Of a DNA stretch of 64,000 nucleotides, positions 10,647 through 20,393 are shown in pieces. The notes beneath the pieces were generated by a model, which searched no databases, had not been told where the DNA came from, and saw only the letters and a list, made by a program, of their open reading frames with translations. Made by a program: the position numbers and the translations under genes. The stretch's first letter is position 1. Every line of letters begins with the position of its first letter. The stretch covers positions 1 through 64,000 of the forward strand of contig KN832556.1 of NCBI GenBank assembly GCA_000827205.1. Direction: 5' to 3'. Origin of the DNA: Plicaturopsis crispa FD-325 SS-3 (lineage: Eukaryota > Basidiomycota > Agaricomycetes > Amylocorticiales > Amylocorticiaceae).

Positions 10647-11082
10647 CGGTAGTAATTACAGGCATAGACAGTATGCCCTTTGACATGACTAAGCACTCAT
10701 CGGTCATTTTGAGCAAATTTTGAATCAGCACCTCCAAAGGCAGGCCATCGCTTTGAACATTGAACATCTAGCGTTGAGCTGGGCAGGCACTTTACAGGCA
10801 TACCGCATGCGAGCTTGATCGAGGCTCGTAATGGTCAATTATCTGACGAGAAACCATCCTGATAAAGTAAGCACTCATCTTGCCGCGGAAGGTCACCTTC
10901 CGCCCCCGTAAACAGAACTCGTCACAGGAGTGTTCTCAACGCGACGTCCATACAACGTTCGCGTTCACATTTGCAAGCAAGCGCCTACCACTGTCAATGC
11001 CAGATACTGCGAGAGGAGTAGTCGGTGAGTATATAAGGACTGCAGTCGCCCCGAGTCACCCATCAAAAAAACTCACCATACC
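10647..11082. other. Promoter region of OYE 4
   Basis: No gene. Beyond the LINE fragment this stretch leads into the OYE 4 promoter, with the TATA box listed separately. Confidence 0.5.
11030..11036 (+). promoter_or_regulatory. TATA box of OYE 4
   Basis: TATATAA followed by GGAC sits 47 bp before the ATG, nearly the same spacing as at OYE 3. Confidence 0.6.
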
Positions 11083-12399
11083 ATGTCGATTCCCAAGCTT
11101 TTCCAGCCCATCGTCGTCGGAAACCTCACTCTCGCGCACCGCGTCGTGTTCGCGCCGTGCGGGCGCGGCCGCGCGAACGGCGAGAGCGTGCCCAACCCGC
11201 TTATGCCCACCTATCTCGCCCAGCGTAGCAGCACCCCGGGCACGCTCCTCATCTCGGAGTCGACGTTCATCAGCCCCGAGGCCGGCGGCATCGACACCAT
11301 ACCGGGCATCTGGTCCGCCAAGCAGGTCGCGGCCTGGTACAAGGTCAGTTCGTGCTGCAGCGTGAGACGGCCATAGCGGAGGGTGCTGACCATTTTGTTG
11401 CAGGCTACAGAGGCCGTGCACGCGAAGGGTGCCTACATCTTCTTGCAGCTGGGCGCTACGGGCCGCAGTGCCCAACCCGCAGTGATGAAGAGGGACGGAT
11501 TACCCTACGTGTCGGCCTCTGACATCCCACTGACGGGCAGAGATGGCACCCCGCGCCCGCTCACCATCGCAGAGATAAAGCAGTACGCCTGGACATTCGC
11601 CGCCGCCGCCGCCAAGGCCATCGCAGCGGGCTTCGACGGCGTGGAGCTGTCCGCCGCGAACGGCCACCTGCTCGACCAGTTCCTACAGGACATGTCGAAC
11701 AAGCGCACGGACGAGTACGGCGGGTCCGTCGAGAACCGCGTGCGCTTCGTGCTTGAGGTGGTCAACGCGATCACGAAGGTCGTCGGCGAGAAAAAGACGA
11801 GCATCCGCGTGAGCCCGTGGAGCCGCTTCAATGGTGAGTTTCCATCCATCCGCCTTGCCACTCCCTGCATCATCAGGCATTGTGCTCACGCGCGCTTGCA
11901 CGAATAGACATGGGCATGGACGACCCAAAGCCGACGTTCGCGTACCTCGTGCAGCGCCTCCACGACGAGTATCCAGACCTCGCGTACATCCACGTCATCG
12001 AGCCCCGCGTCGACGGGCTCGTGACGCGCGAGCACGGCGCGCCGGCGGGCCAGTCGAACGACTTTATCCGCGAGATCTGGGCGCCGCGGCCGCTCATAAG
12101 CGCGGGCGGGTACGAGCGCGCGTCAGGGCTCGAGGCCGCGGAGCGCACGGGCGAGCTCATCGCGTATGGCAGGTATTTCGTCGCAAATGTACGTGTCTCT
12201 TGCATTGTGTGTTCGTCTGTTGAATTGGTGTCTGATGACTGTTAACTTCGATTAGCCCGACCTTCCGTACCGCCTCAAGCATGATATTCCGTTGACGAAG
12301 GGGGACAGGAGCAAATACTATGTCCGCGGGGCGACAGACGAAGACGGATACACCGACTACCCTTTCGCAGCGGACAACAAGAGCGCCGTAGATTACTAA
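11083..12399 (+). CDS. OYE 4: Old Yellow Enzyme paralog with altered active site (371 aa)
   Basis: Exons 11083-11343, 11404-11833, 11908-12188 and 12256-12399 join in phase to 372 codons. FMN-binding features are intact ([34 protein letters not shown]). The pocket diverges even further than in OYE 3: APCGRGRA (Gly27), LQLGATG (Gly104 for Trp), and VELSAANGHL, i.e. Ser170..Asn173 with His175 in place of Tyr. So the histidine that holds the substrate oxyanion and the tyrosine that donates the proton in yeast OYE1 are both gone. The rest of the fold is well conserved and the splice signals are clean, arguing for a maintained protein with changed chemistry rather than decay. The gene ends 53 bp from the stop of a convergent kinase-like gene. 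Confidence 0.92.
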
Positions 12400-12452
12400 T
12401 AGACGGTTTATTGCTAGCTACAGAACAGTAGATATGACGCAAAACACACCAT

Positions 12453-13580
12453 TTACATATCGTCATCGCACGTCTTGACCCCAGGCTTGATCCGCCACCG
12501 CATGGGCTCCCATATGTATTCCTTGCCGTTCTTGTCCACCTTCTTCACGTCCTGGAGGCCAGGAATGAACTCAAACTTCTGGTCGCGCCAGTCCGGCCTC
12601 ATCTTCTCCACCTCGTAGTTCGAGTGCCCAAACCCGCGGAAGAATGGAGGCGGGTCTTCATGGAATTTCCGCCAGGGCGATGGGTTATGCCAACCATTCT
12701 CCGCTAGGAAGAGTCGCGCATCCCTGAGCTCCTGGCAATCGACACTGAGCTCGTCCCACTCTTCAGGGCTCTGGTGAGGGGGAATGACGCGTGCACTGCC
12801 GAAATCGATGAGCACCGGGTGGTCGATGTCGTCGCGCCTGATGATGACGTTTCGCGGCGCGATGTCGTTGTGAATAGCACGCAGGGCCCGGAGCTTGCGT
12901 ATGATACTGAGCAGCCCCTGCGAAGCACGCTCGGCGTCTTCATCGGACAGATCTTTGCGGACTTCGAGCTTTTCCATGCTCGGGCCATCAATATACTCCA
13001 CGAGAACCCCGTTGATGTTCGCAAGCAAGGGATCGGTGTCGTCGGTTGCGTCCGGGGTGCGGTAGCGACAGGTGCCATACATGCGCGGGATGTCGCGGCC
13101 TTGCAGCGACCGGAGATGTCTGTAGGCAGCGACTTCCCTGCGAAATCCTGTCGCAAAGGCATCCCATCTGTTCATTTCGGGCATCCAGTCGTCCTCCCAC
13201 TCGGGGTCGCCTGGGGCAATTGTCCCGTACCTAACACCGGGCCCACCAAGCGTAGTCCAAATGTTCTCTGTGGCGCCCGTTCTGACCTTGTTAAAACCGC
13301 GTTTGAAAGCGGCGTCCACGGCGGTGGTCCACGAAGAGCGCGGAGGGACGTATTCCAAGCCATTCGTCGAGAACCTATGGTCCACCAGTTTGAGGACTAG
13401 GCGTGAGGGAAGATCGTGCCGTGTTGAAATGGGCTCGACGACCATGCACTGGGCGACTGTGAATGGCTCGAAAGTCTTGATGACGTGGACCTCGAGTGGA
13501 ACAGGCGTGCCGCAACTGCCTTCCTGCGTGTATTCGAGTTTAAGATTGGCTCCCAAAGTATATGGACACGGGATGGGCAC
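12453..13580 (-). CDS. Protein kinase-like fold protein (375 aa, single exon)
   Basis: A single open frame with protein-kinase landmarks: a VLKLVD strand whose Lys64 fits the ATP-anchoring lysine, FRREVAAYRHL with Glu149 as the helix-C partner, the catalytic loop IHNDIAPRNVII (Asp239, Asn244), and LIDFGSAR as the metal-binding DFG (Asp259). The middle third carries an insertion with many acidic residues. Fungi hold many such atypical kinase-like genes (HxDxxxRN with a short C-lobe) of unknown substrate, and this one lacks a recognisable activation segment or APE motif. A small-molecule kinase role is possible. It is convergent with OYE 4, and the 3' untranslated regions probably overlap. Confidence 0.8.
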   Translation of the reverse strand: MPIPCPYTLGANLKLEYTQEGSCGTPVPLEVHVIKTFEPFTVAQCMVVEPISTRHDLPSRLVLKLVDHRFSTNGLEYVPPRSSWTTAVDAAFKRGFNKVRTGATENIWTTLGGPGVRYGTIAPGDPEWEDDWMPEMNRWDAFATGFRREVAAYRHLRSLQGRDIPRMYGTCRYRTPDATDDTDPLLANINGVLVEYIDGPSMEKLEVRKDLSDEDAERASQGLLSIIRKLRALRAIHNDIAPRNVIIRRDDIDHPVLIDFGSARVIPPHQSPEEWDELSVDCQELRDARLFLAENGWHNPSPWRKFHEDPPPFFRGFGHSNYEVEKMRPDWRDQKFEFIPGLQDVKKVDKNGKEYIWEPMRWRIKPGVKTCDDDM

Positions 13581-14767
13581 GCTGGTTCAGATGATCGACC
13601 AACGTGATAAGTTTATGCTAGAAACGCTAATAAACATGCCACGTACGAGAGCTGGGCAGCATCCGTACTGTACCGAGACCTCAGGGCGAGAGGTTGGCCA
13701 GCAGTGCACATGGAGTTGCCATGCTGAATGCGAGCCAAATGACACGACCGCTGAAAGCGATTGACCCGACGAACTGTCAGAGACGAAGTTGTCGACGTGG
13801 ATGACTTGGGACGTGATCCGAGGCGTATGCTAGCGACGTAGAGTCGCATCGACGGGTCGTTGTGGAAAGCGCGCTGTTCAGAGAAGTCTCAAGGACCGAC
13901 AGGCGTAATCTATTGCGACAAATGGCCAGCGTCTGCGCTGCGTCAGTCCTACCCAAGCTTCGATCCCGACGAGACCTCACCACCGAAACTTAGTACAGAC
14001 ATCGAGCTTTCTTCGCCGTGCGTTGAGACTTGTTGAGACTCGTGGCGACTCTCGAGATCCAAAAATGAGGTAAATATTGAGGTTATGTTTGCCTTATGAT
14101 CAATGAGAAAGCAAAAGAAATGGTAGTCGCGGTGCAAAGCTAAGATGAATTGCCTCCGAGTCCGCCTTCGTGGAACAAAGTTCAGCGAACGTGGTTGCCT
14201 TCGGACTTCCTGCCACAAAGTTCTTGCAATTCGCCTCCTCCGCCATCCACGACCCCATATGTTCTCTTATCTTATTCACCGCTTTCCAAGCCCAATATAC
14301 GCTACTGATGTTGTACTGCAAAGTGGAACACCACAAGCACATCAAAATCGGCGAAGGATCGTTCAAATGACCTGGCGTGCAGTGCCCTGTACGGGTGTAC
14401 CGGCCACTGGCAGGCACCAAGGCTAATCAGACTTGCCATCCTACGCAATTTACGGTTTGTTTATGCTCCAAATCCCAAGGCCGAAGGAAAGCTGATAGTT
14501 TTACAGGAAAACTGTCCCCCGGGATGGCCGAGCGACATTGGCCTTGGAAAGTGGACCGAAATATGGACGGAATATTGGAAAAAGAAGCCGATGCTCCCCC
14601 GCACTTGAATTGTGGCGCGAAACCCCGCTCGCCCGTATATAAGCCTCCCCGCCGTTCTGGTTGAGTTTCTGCAATCCTAGTCTCACCCACTTCGATTACA
14701 GTCGCTCCTTTTCCCCTCCTCTCTCCCCTTTACAAACTCTCCCTTCCCCCGTCCCCATCCCGCCAAA
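13581..14767. other. Intergenic, upstream of the ferritin-like gene
   Basis: No gene recognised. Overlapping frames at 14100-14426 lack motifs. The right end holds a strong core promoter with a TATA box and a CT-rich leader at about 14703-14742. Confidence 0.5.
14636..14643 (+). promoter_or_regulatory. TATA box of the ferritin-like gene
   Basis: TATATAAG lies 125 bp before the ATG and is followed by a long pyrimidine-rich leader. This is the pattern of well-expressed genes in filamentous fungi. Confidence 0.65.
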
Positions 14768-15880
14768 ATGAAGACCGCCATTTTCACTACCCTTGCCGTG
14801 GCTGCATTCTCCGGTGTCAGCGCATCGCCCACCAAGCGCGCGGTTGACGGTGCGGTTCATCTATTCACGCGCTGGCTGGTTTGCTCGCGAACTGACTGAC
14901 GCGCGGCACGTAGATGCTACGATCCTCAACTATGCGTTGACTCTCGAGCACCTCGAGAACGCGTTCTACTCGGGCGCGCTCAAGAAGTTCGACGAGCACG
15001 CGTTCACGAAGGCGGGCCTGCCCTCTTGGGCGCGTGGCCGGTTCGAGCAGATCGCCGCTCATGAACAGGGCCACGTCGACTTTTTGACCGCTGCGCTCGG
15101 CGACAAGGCGACCAAGCCTTGCGAGTACAACTTGTGAGTAGCTGTCCTCCCACATGACTCACACTGCGTGTTGATTATTCGGGACAGCCCGTACACCGAC
15201 CCCAAGTCCTTCGCTGCCCTTAGCCAGGCTCTCGAGGGTACCGGTAAGATATTTCACCGTTAGATTAAATTTCGTTGCTAAAACATTGCATAGGCGTATC
15301 CGCGTACCTTGGTGCCGCCGCGCTCATCACCGACAAGTCCTACCTGACCGCCGCCGCCAGCGTCCTGACCACCGAAGCGCGTCACGCCTCGTGGGTCGCC
15401 GGCGCCGTCAACAAGGCCAACTCCTGGTCCGGCGCTCTCGATGTATGTATCCTCATCCCGAATCGTTGACAACCACTGACTAACGCGCACATGCAGGTTC
15501 CCCTCAGCCTCAACCAGGTCTACACCATCGCCGCCGCCTTCATCACCTCGTGCCCCTCGACGAACCCGGCCCTGCCCGTCAAGGCCTTCCCGGCCCTCAG
15601 CCTCCCGTCCGCCGCGCCCGCCAAGACCGTGAAGGCGACCTTCAAGAAGCCCGACGGCCTCGCCGACTCGACGCCTCTCTTCGTCGCGTTCTTCACTGGC
15701 CTCAGCCAGCAGGTCGCGCCGCTCGCCAAGGACGGGTCGGTCACCATCCCCACTGACCTCGTCGGCACCGTCTACGCGGTCGTGTCCACCAACAACACGC
15801 AAGCGACCGACGCGAACATCGTCGCTGGCCCCGCCATCCTCGAGTTCGCGTTCAACTCGGACGGCACTGCGGAGAACTAG
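14768..15880 (+). CDS. Secreted ferritin-like domain protein, Rds1-like (296 aa)
   Basis: Five exons join in phase: 14768-14849, 14914-15133, 15188-15243, 15294-15442 and 15497-15880. The protein starts with a signal peptide (MKTAIFTTLAVAAFSGVSA), followed by a four-helix ferritin-like domain with the family words ILNYALTLEHLENAFY, AAHEQGHVDFL and TTEARHASW, whose Glu and His residues sit where ferritins bind metal. This family is known in fungi as stress- or sexual-development-associated (Rds1 of fission yeast). Its biochemical role is unsettled. The tail from about residue 200 is a beta-rich extension ending AILEFAFNSDGTAEN. The final 174 nt reappear after the scaffold gap (see 16658), which I take as an assembly artefact. 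Confidence 0.9.
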
Positions 15881-16506
15881 GGTCGTTACCTACCTTCATG
15901 ATCGAGGTTGATTAGCATTTTTACGCGTGTCGCCTTTCCGCCTTTCCGCCTTGACTTTTTTCTCTTCTTGCACGTTTTCTCCATTCGTCCCGCGTTGTCG
16001 TTCTGTGCCTGTCGTAGTCGAGGCTGGTTTGCGTAATTCAACGCGACAATCATTGTCCGTTGCCCACTGTCCTTTCTGTTCAAAATGCACGAAGTTCATG
16101 ACCACTGCCTTGCCCGTCCTACCCCATGAGATCTTCCGCGCTAAAGAATTTGCCTTTGTCCTACACTTTTTCGAGCCGGTCTTCCACAGCAGCGTGGCGC
16201 AGTGGAAGCGCGCGGGGCCCATAACCCCGAGGTCCCTCGATCGAGACGAGGCGCTGCTAAGTAGATCTGATTTTTTTCTCTTTTTGTTTATCGAGTCATC
16301 GACCATCGGGATAACGCGTCTGTTTATTGTCACGTTACCGTGTTGTGGCGCAAAAAAAAACGAACGGGTTTTCTCCGTCAAGTTTTTTCTTTCTCGCGTC
16401 GTCGGGATTCTTGTCTACCTGCTTGTGCTCGGCAAAACGCATGAATGCGTACCACATCTCTTGGTCTGTCAAGGCGAGAAAGTTAAAGATTAAAGACAAC
16501 GAGAAG
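15707..16506. repeat. 800-bp segment repeated after the gap (copy 1)
   Basis: From 15707 to the edge of the N run at 16506 this segment recurs at 16658-17457 with a constant offset of 951. Every stretch I compared is identical, including two long chance frames. It covers the ferritin-like 3' end and an initiator tRNA gene. Confidence 0.85.
16188..16259 (+). tRNA. Initiator tRNA-Met (CAT anticodon), copy left of the gap
   Basis: A complete 72-nt cloverleaf can be folded by eye: acceptor AGCAGCG/CGCTGCT, D-stem GCGC/GCGC, anticodon stem CGGGG/CCCCG with loop CCCATAA, T-stem CCTCG/CGAGG with loop ATCGAGA, discriminator A. The A1:U72 pair and the A at the first T-loop position are hallmarks of eukaryotic initiator rather than elongator tRNA-Met. 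A T-rich run just downstream would stop RNA polymerase III. It is probably the same locus as 17139-17210, seen twice because of the assembly. Confidence 0.9.
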
Positions 16507-16657
16507 NNNNNNNNNNNNNNNNNNNNNNNNNNNNNNNNNNNNNNNNNNNNNNNNNNNNNNNNNNNNNNNNNNNNNNNNNNNNNNNNNNNNNNNNNNNNNN
16601 NNNNNNNNNNNNNNNNNNNNNNNNNNNNNNNNNNNNNNNNNNNNNNNNNNNNNNNNN
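16507..16657. other. Scaffold gap (151 N)
   Basis: This is a run of 151 undetermined bases. Both sides carry the same 800-bp sequence, so the gap probably joins two contigs whose overlapping ends were not merged. Confidence 0.95.
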
Positions 16658-17457
16658 CAGCAGGTCGCGCCGCTCGCCAAGGACGGGTCGGTCACCATCC
16701 CCACTGACCTCGTCGGCACCGTCTACGCGGTCGTGTCCACCAACAACACGCAAGCGACCGACGCGAACATCGTCGCTGGCCCCGCCATCCTCGAGTTCGC
16801 GTTCAACTCGGACGGCACTGCGGAGAACTAGGGTCGTTACCTACCTTCATGATCGAGGTTGATTAGCATTTTTACGCGTGTCGCCTTTCCGCCTTTCCGC
16901 CTTGACTTTTTTCTCTTCTTGCACGTTTTCTCCATTCGTCCCGCGTTGTCGTTCTGTGCCTGTCGTAGTCGAGGCTGGTTTGCGTAATTCAACGCGACAA
17001 TCATTGTCCGTTGCCCACTGTCCTTTCTGTTCAAAATGCACGAAGTTCATGACCACTGCCTTGCCCGTCCTACCCCATGAGATCTTCCGCGCTAAAGAAT
17101 TTGCCTTTGTCCTACACTTTTTCGAGCCGGTCTTCCACAGCAGCGTGGCGCAGTGGAAGCGCGCGGGGCCCATAACCCCGAGGTCCCTCGATCGAGACGA
17201 GGCGCTGCTAAGTAGATCTGATTTTTTTCTCTTTTTGTTTATCGAGTCATCGACCATCGGGATAACGCGTCTGTTTATTGTCACGTTACCGTGTTGTGGC
17301 GCAAAAAAAAACGAACGGGTTTTCTCCGTCAAGTTTTTTCTTTCTCGCGTCGTCGGGATTCTTGTCTACCTGCTTGTGCTCGGCAAAACGCATGAATGCG
17401 TACCACATCTCTTGGTCTGTCAAGGCGAGAAAGTTAAAGATTAAAGACAACGAGAAG
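16658..17457. repeat. 800-bp segment repeated after the gap (copy 2)
   Basis: Copy of 15707-16506. Its first 174 nt (16658-16831) are the last codons of the ferritin-like gene including the stop, without any upstream part. Hence there is no second gene here. Confidence 0.85.
17139..17210 (+). tRNA. Initiator tRNA-Met (CAT anticodon), copy right of the gap
   Basis: Identical to the gene at 16188-16259, with loop CCCATAA, so base 33 is C. If the flanking duplication is an artefact, only one of the two exists. The downstream T-rich terminator is present. Confidence 0.9.
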
Positions 17458-17482
17458 GGCAAAACAAAGTGCAAAAAGATTC

Positions 17483-17554
17483 TAGCAGCGCCTCGTCTCG
17501 ATCGAGGGACCTCGGGGTTATGAGCCCCGCGCGCTTCCACTGCGCCACGCTGCT
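17483..17554 (-). tRNA. Initiator tRNA-Met (CAT anticodon), minus-strand copy
   Basis: The reverse complement folds into the same 72-nt initiator cloverleaf but its anticodon loop reads CTCATAA, so position 33 is U (the usual fungal state), where the plus-strand gene has C. It faces the plus-strand gene across 272 bp. A TTTTT follows at its 3' side (toward lower coordinates) as pol III terminator. This sequence lies outside the 800-bp duplicated block and is a genuine extra gene. Confidence 0.9.
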
Positions 17555-18327
17555 GTGGAATCTCCTTCTCAAAAGACGTCTATAACATACGCAGATTGCA
17601 GGTGAAACACTGGAAGCAGTTGGGCGGCAATTTGAATTTTGGAGGGAGGAGGGAGGAGTGACTCCGCGACGATCAGTGGCTGATCATCATGTATTGAGCA
17701 GAGCAGGTCGGAGCAGGCAAGGACGCTAGCTTCAGTATGTAAGTTGGTCGACTGACCTGGTCCCGTGTACTTTCATGCTGCTGTACAGTGTGGGCGCGTA
17801 CATTTCGTCCTAAAAGTCCTCCGCAGACGTTTTGCTGACCGTCTATAGCTCATACTAGGGAAGCAGCCGAATCGCGAAGTCGACACTCGAGCTCATACAT
17901 ACGTTGCCGACGGACGCTCTGACGCGACGTCCCGAAACATCTTGCGACTGCCGGCGCCAGGCTATGCTGCGTAGCGTACATAAATGCTCCCCCGCATCAT
18001 CATCCGCCAGTATCGGCGAGCAACCGGCGAGCAGTTTCTGGTCCTGCAGGTGCCAAGTACTACTTATAAGCGCTTCAAGGGCATGGACAGGGTGAGGGAG
18101 AACGGGCCGCACACGTTTCGATAACCTCTGCATCGTGCCTGTGGACTGAGGTTGAACAAAGGTCGCTAGGTCGATACCAGCAGGCTGACGCTCTGCATAT
18201 TTCTGACCATCTCCACTGCGGACCACATATATAACGATAGCTTCCAGCTTTTCGCTGAACAGTGTGTTTGCTATTTCGTGCCTATCCTCTTATACAGTAT
18301 GCTGACATCGACGCGCAATTCCAGACC
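17555..18327. other. Intergenic, upstream of the first F-box gene
   Basis: No gene recognised. A minus-strand frame at 17855-18226 has no motif. Confidence 0.45.
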
Positions 18328-19929
18328 ATGACGTCCAATTCCCATCTGTGCACAAACTGTGACGCCCCATTCGTCGGCTTACCCAAACTGCCTCGCGACT
18401 CTCCAGTCCCCGCTCTCCTCGAAACGAACAATCCTCCGCCTTTGTCAAAAATAGCAGATGTCGCGCACTTCGTCAGCGAGGAGACGTCACGTCTTGCAAA
18501 CATCGAGCAGGAGATGTTCCGTGTCCAAGCGCTTGTTGACGCACTTGCACGCGAACGTCGCGCGGTAGAGGAAAATATCAAAAACCACGAGGCCCTCCTC
18601 AGCCCAATGCGCAGATTTCCTCCTGAGCTACTTTCCGAGGTCTTCACGCATTGTCTTCCCGAGGACAGACGTCCCAACGCCGACCGCTGTCCACTACTTC
18701 TCGGACGCGTCTGCCGCCTCTGGCGCTCGGTGTCGCTATCCACCCCTTTCCTATGGTCGTCCGCCTCATTCCACATCCGCGACAACCCATTCACACCTCC
18801 ATACCGCGACTGGATTGCTCGTGCGCAGAGTTTGCCGCTCCAGCTAAAACTGGTATCTCGGACTCGTGACAGCAAAGCCCTCATGGAGTCACTCGCCTTT
18901 TGCGCGCCTAGGCTGCGCGAGCTCGAGCTCTCCCTGTCCACCGCCAACATCCGTTCCCTCGCGTTGCCGCAGACGAGCTTCCCGAACATCCAACGACTGC
19001 ATTTGGAATTCGCCTGGGTCGGGGAGTCGGAGCCCGCGCCCAAGTCACTGGGTATTTTCGAGCATTGCCCCCAATTACAGCACGTCACCATCGGTATCGC
19101 ATTCCGCCTCTCCGCCCTGGTCCTTCCATGGCATCAATTGACCAGAGTCACTGCCCGCCTGTCATATCTCGACGACTGGTACGAGGTCCTCCGGCGCTCG
19201 CCGAACCTCCTAGCCTACGAGGCCGTCGACGTCGGCAACCGCTGGCTCAACCATCCCAGCCCCACCTCCGTGGAGCATGTCGGTCTCCACTCCCTCGCGC
19301 TGCGCACCCAGTCCCCCGGCTTCTTGGGCAGTATGTTCAACCTCATGAGCCTGCCGAGCCTGCGCGCCTGCACCGTCACGAACACGTCCACCACCTCCGG
19401 CGCCGGGCCCAGCCCCCTCCCGTTCTCCACGGCGCAGTTCATCGCGTTCGTCCGCCGCTCGGGGTGCAGCCTCGAGGAGCTCCAGCTGGACGATGTCAGG
19501 ATCTCGGCGGAGGACCTCGTTCGCTGTTTGCAGCACACGCCTGGGCTGGCGCGGTTGCAGCTGTGCGCGGATCTTGTCACCGGTGGTGGCGTTCTGGCGT
19601 GCCTGCGAGGCGGCGGCGGGGCGGGGTGTCTGGTGCCCCGGCTGCAGACTCTCGTGCTCGAGTTTTCGAGGAAATGGGCGCCACAATTTCTCGATGAGTT
19701 ATGCGATGTGGTCGCGTCCAGACGGGACTTGGAGCCTGGCTCTGGCGCATCAGGCCAGTCGATCACGCCTATCAAGCGCGTCGAATTGATCTGCGCACAG
19801 CGCATCGCTGTGTCTGAATGCGACTTGGCGCCGTTCGACCAACTCAGGAAAGATGGCCTCGTCATCGAAATCTTTCACAAGTGGTACGACAAGGAGAACA
19901 GATGCTGGAAGTATACGCGTACCGTATGA
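18328..19929 (+). CDS. F-box/LRR-like protein 1 (533 aa, single exon)
   Basis: Likely substrate-recognition subunit of an SCF ubiquitin ligase. It begins with a CxxC pair (LCTNCDAP), then a predicted coiled coil (about residues 45-95, rich in E, A and R) and an F-box (LLSPMRRFPPELLSEVFTHC). A long leucine-rich repeat-like region with recurring L..L.L..... patterns runs to the C-terminus. This order is typical of the large agaricomycete F-box family. I chose the ATG at 18328 because the paralog at 41489-43093 starts at the same place relative to its CxxC. The frame stays open further upstream without another good ATG. The target is unknown. Confidence 0.85.
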   Translation: MTSNSHLCTNCDAPFVGLPKLPRDSPVPALLETNNPPPLSKIADVAHFVSEETSRLANIEQEMFRVQALVDALARERRAVEENIKNHEALLSPMRRFPPELLSEVFTHCLPEDRRPNADRCPLLLGRVCRLWRSVSLSTPFLWSSASFHIRDNPFTPPYRDWIARAQSLPLQLKLVSRTRDSKALMESLAFCAPRLRELELSLSTANIRSLALPQTSFPNIQRLHLEFAWVGESEPAPKSLGIFEHCPQLQHVTIGIAFRLSALVLPWHQLTRVTARLSYLDDWYEVLRRSPNLLAYEAVDVGNRWLNHPSPTSVEHVGLHSLALRTQSPGFLGSMFNLMSLPSLRACTVTNTSTTSGAGPSPLPFSTAQFIAFVRRSGCSLEELQLDDVRISAEDLVRCLQHTPGLARLQLCADLVTGGGVLACLRGGGGAGCLVPRLQTLVLEFSRKWAPQFLDELCDVVASRRDLEPGSGASGQSITPIKRVELICAQRIAVSECDLAPFDQLRKDGLVIEIFHKWYDKENRCWKYTRTV

Positions 19930-20393
19930 CGGCAGGACCGTCTTGTGATAGTACGTTTATCTTGCCTCCCAGCTCGCACTTTACTTAGCTGAACAATTCA
20001 TGCAGCATGCTCTTGGTTATTAAGCCCACGCAGGCAGACGCAAGCCGCTGATTTATGTATGCGACGGCGACATCCTTGCCAATCATTGTTCTCTCCGACT
20101 CGGAGTCGCAAAGTTCTTTCCTGTGAAGTACCTAGCACGCCAAACGCTCTTCCAGCTCCGCATCGCTGCTCGGCGGCCGTAGATGTATCAAGTACCTTAC
20201 CGTACATACTAACATCCCTATCTGAACTGTGTTATAACGATCCTGTGGAATTCACCGTAAACCTGGGGTACCGGGGCATTGTTCCCGGTATGGCAATTTT
20301 CCGGCTAGTCATACACGCGCTACGGCGCTAGAGATTATAGGTTTATACCGCGCTTTGCACACACTGGTAGCTGTCCTAACTTTCTCCTGAACA
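19930..20393. other. Intergenic between F-box 1 and ATG5
   Basis: No gene. A 7-bp inverted repeat (TACCGGG/CCCGGTA, 20269-20290) lies about 100 bp before the ATG5 start. Its role, if any, is unknown. Confidence 0.5.

Noticed and set aside
1707-12399. Biosynthetic gene cluster centred on the OYE array
   Set aside because: No polyketide, peptide, terpene or prenyl-transfer core enzyme is visible in the window.
16658-16831. A second ferritin-like gene
   Set aside because: Only the last 174 nt of the gene reappear, starting at the gap edge. It is best explained as an unmerged contig overlap.
15896-17332. Long open frames on both strands (188 and 161 codons) after the ferritin-like gene, present twice
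   Set aside because: They run through the initiator tRNA gene and 3' flank, show no motif, and occur twice only because the segment is duplicated around the gap.
20269-20290. Hairpin TACCGGG/CCCGGTA upstream of ATG5 as a riboswitch or terminator
   Set aside because: The stem is only 7 bp, and no known riboswitch or terminator of this type exists in such a setting. It is listed only as part of the intergenic note.
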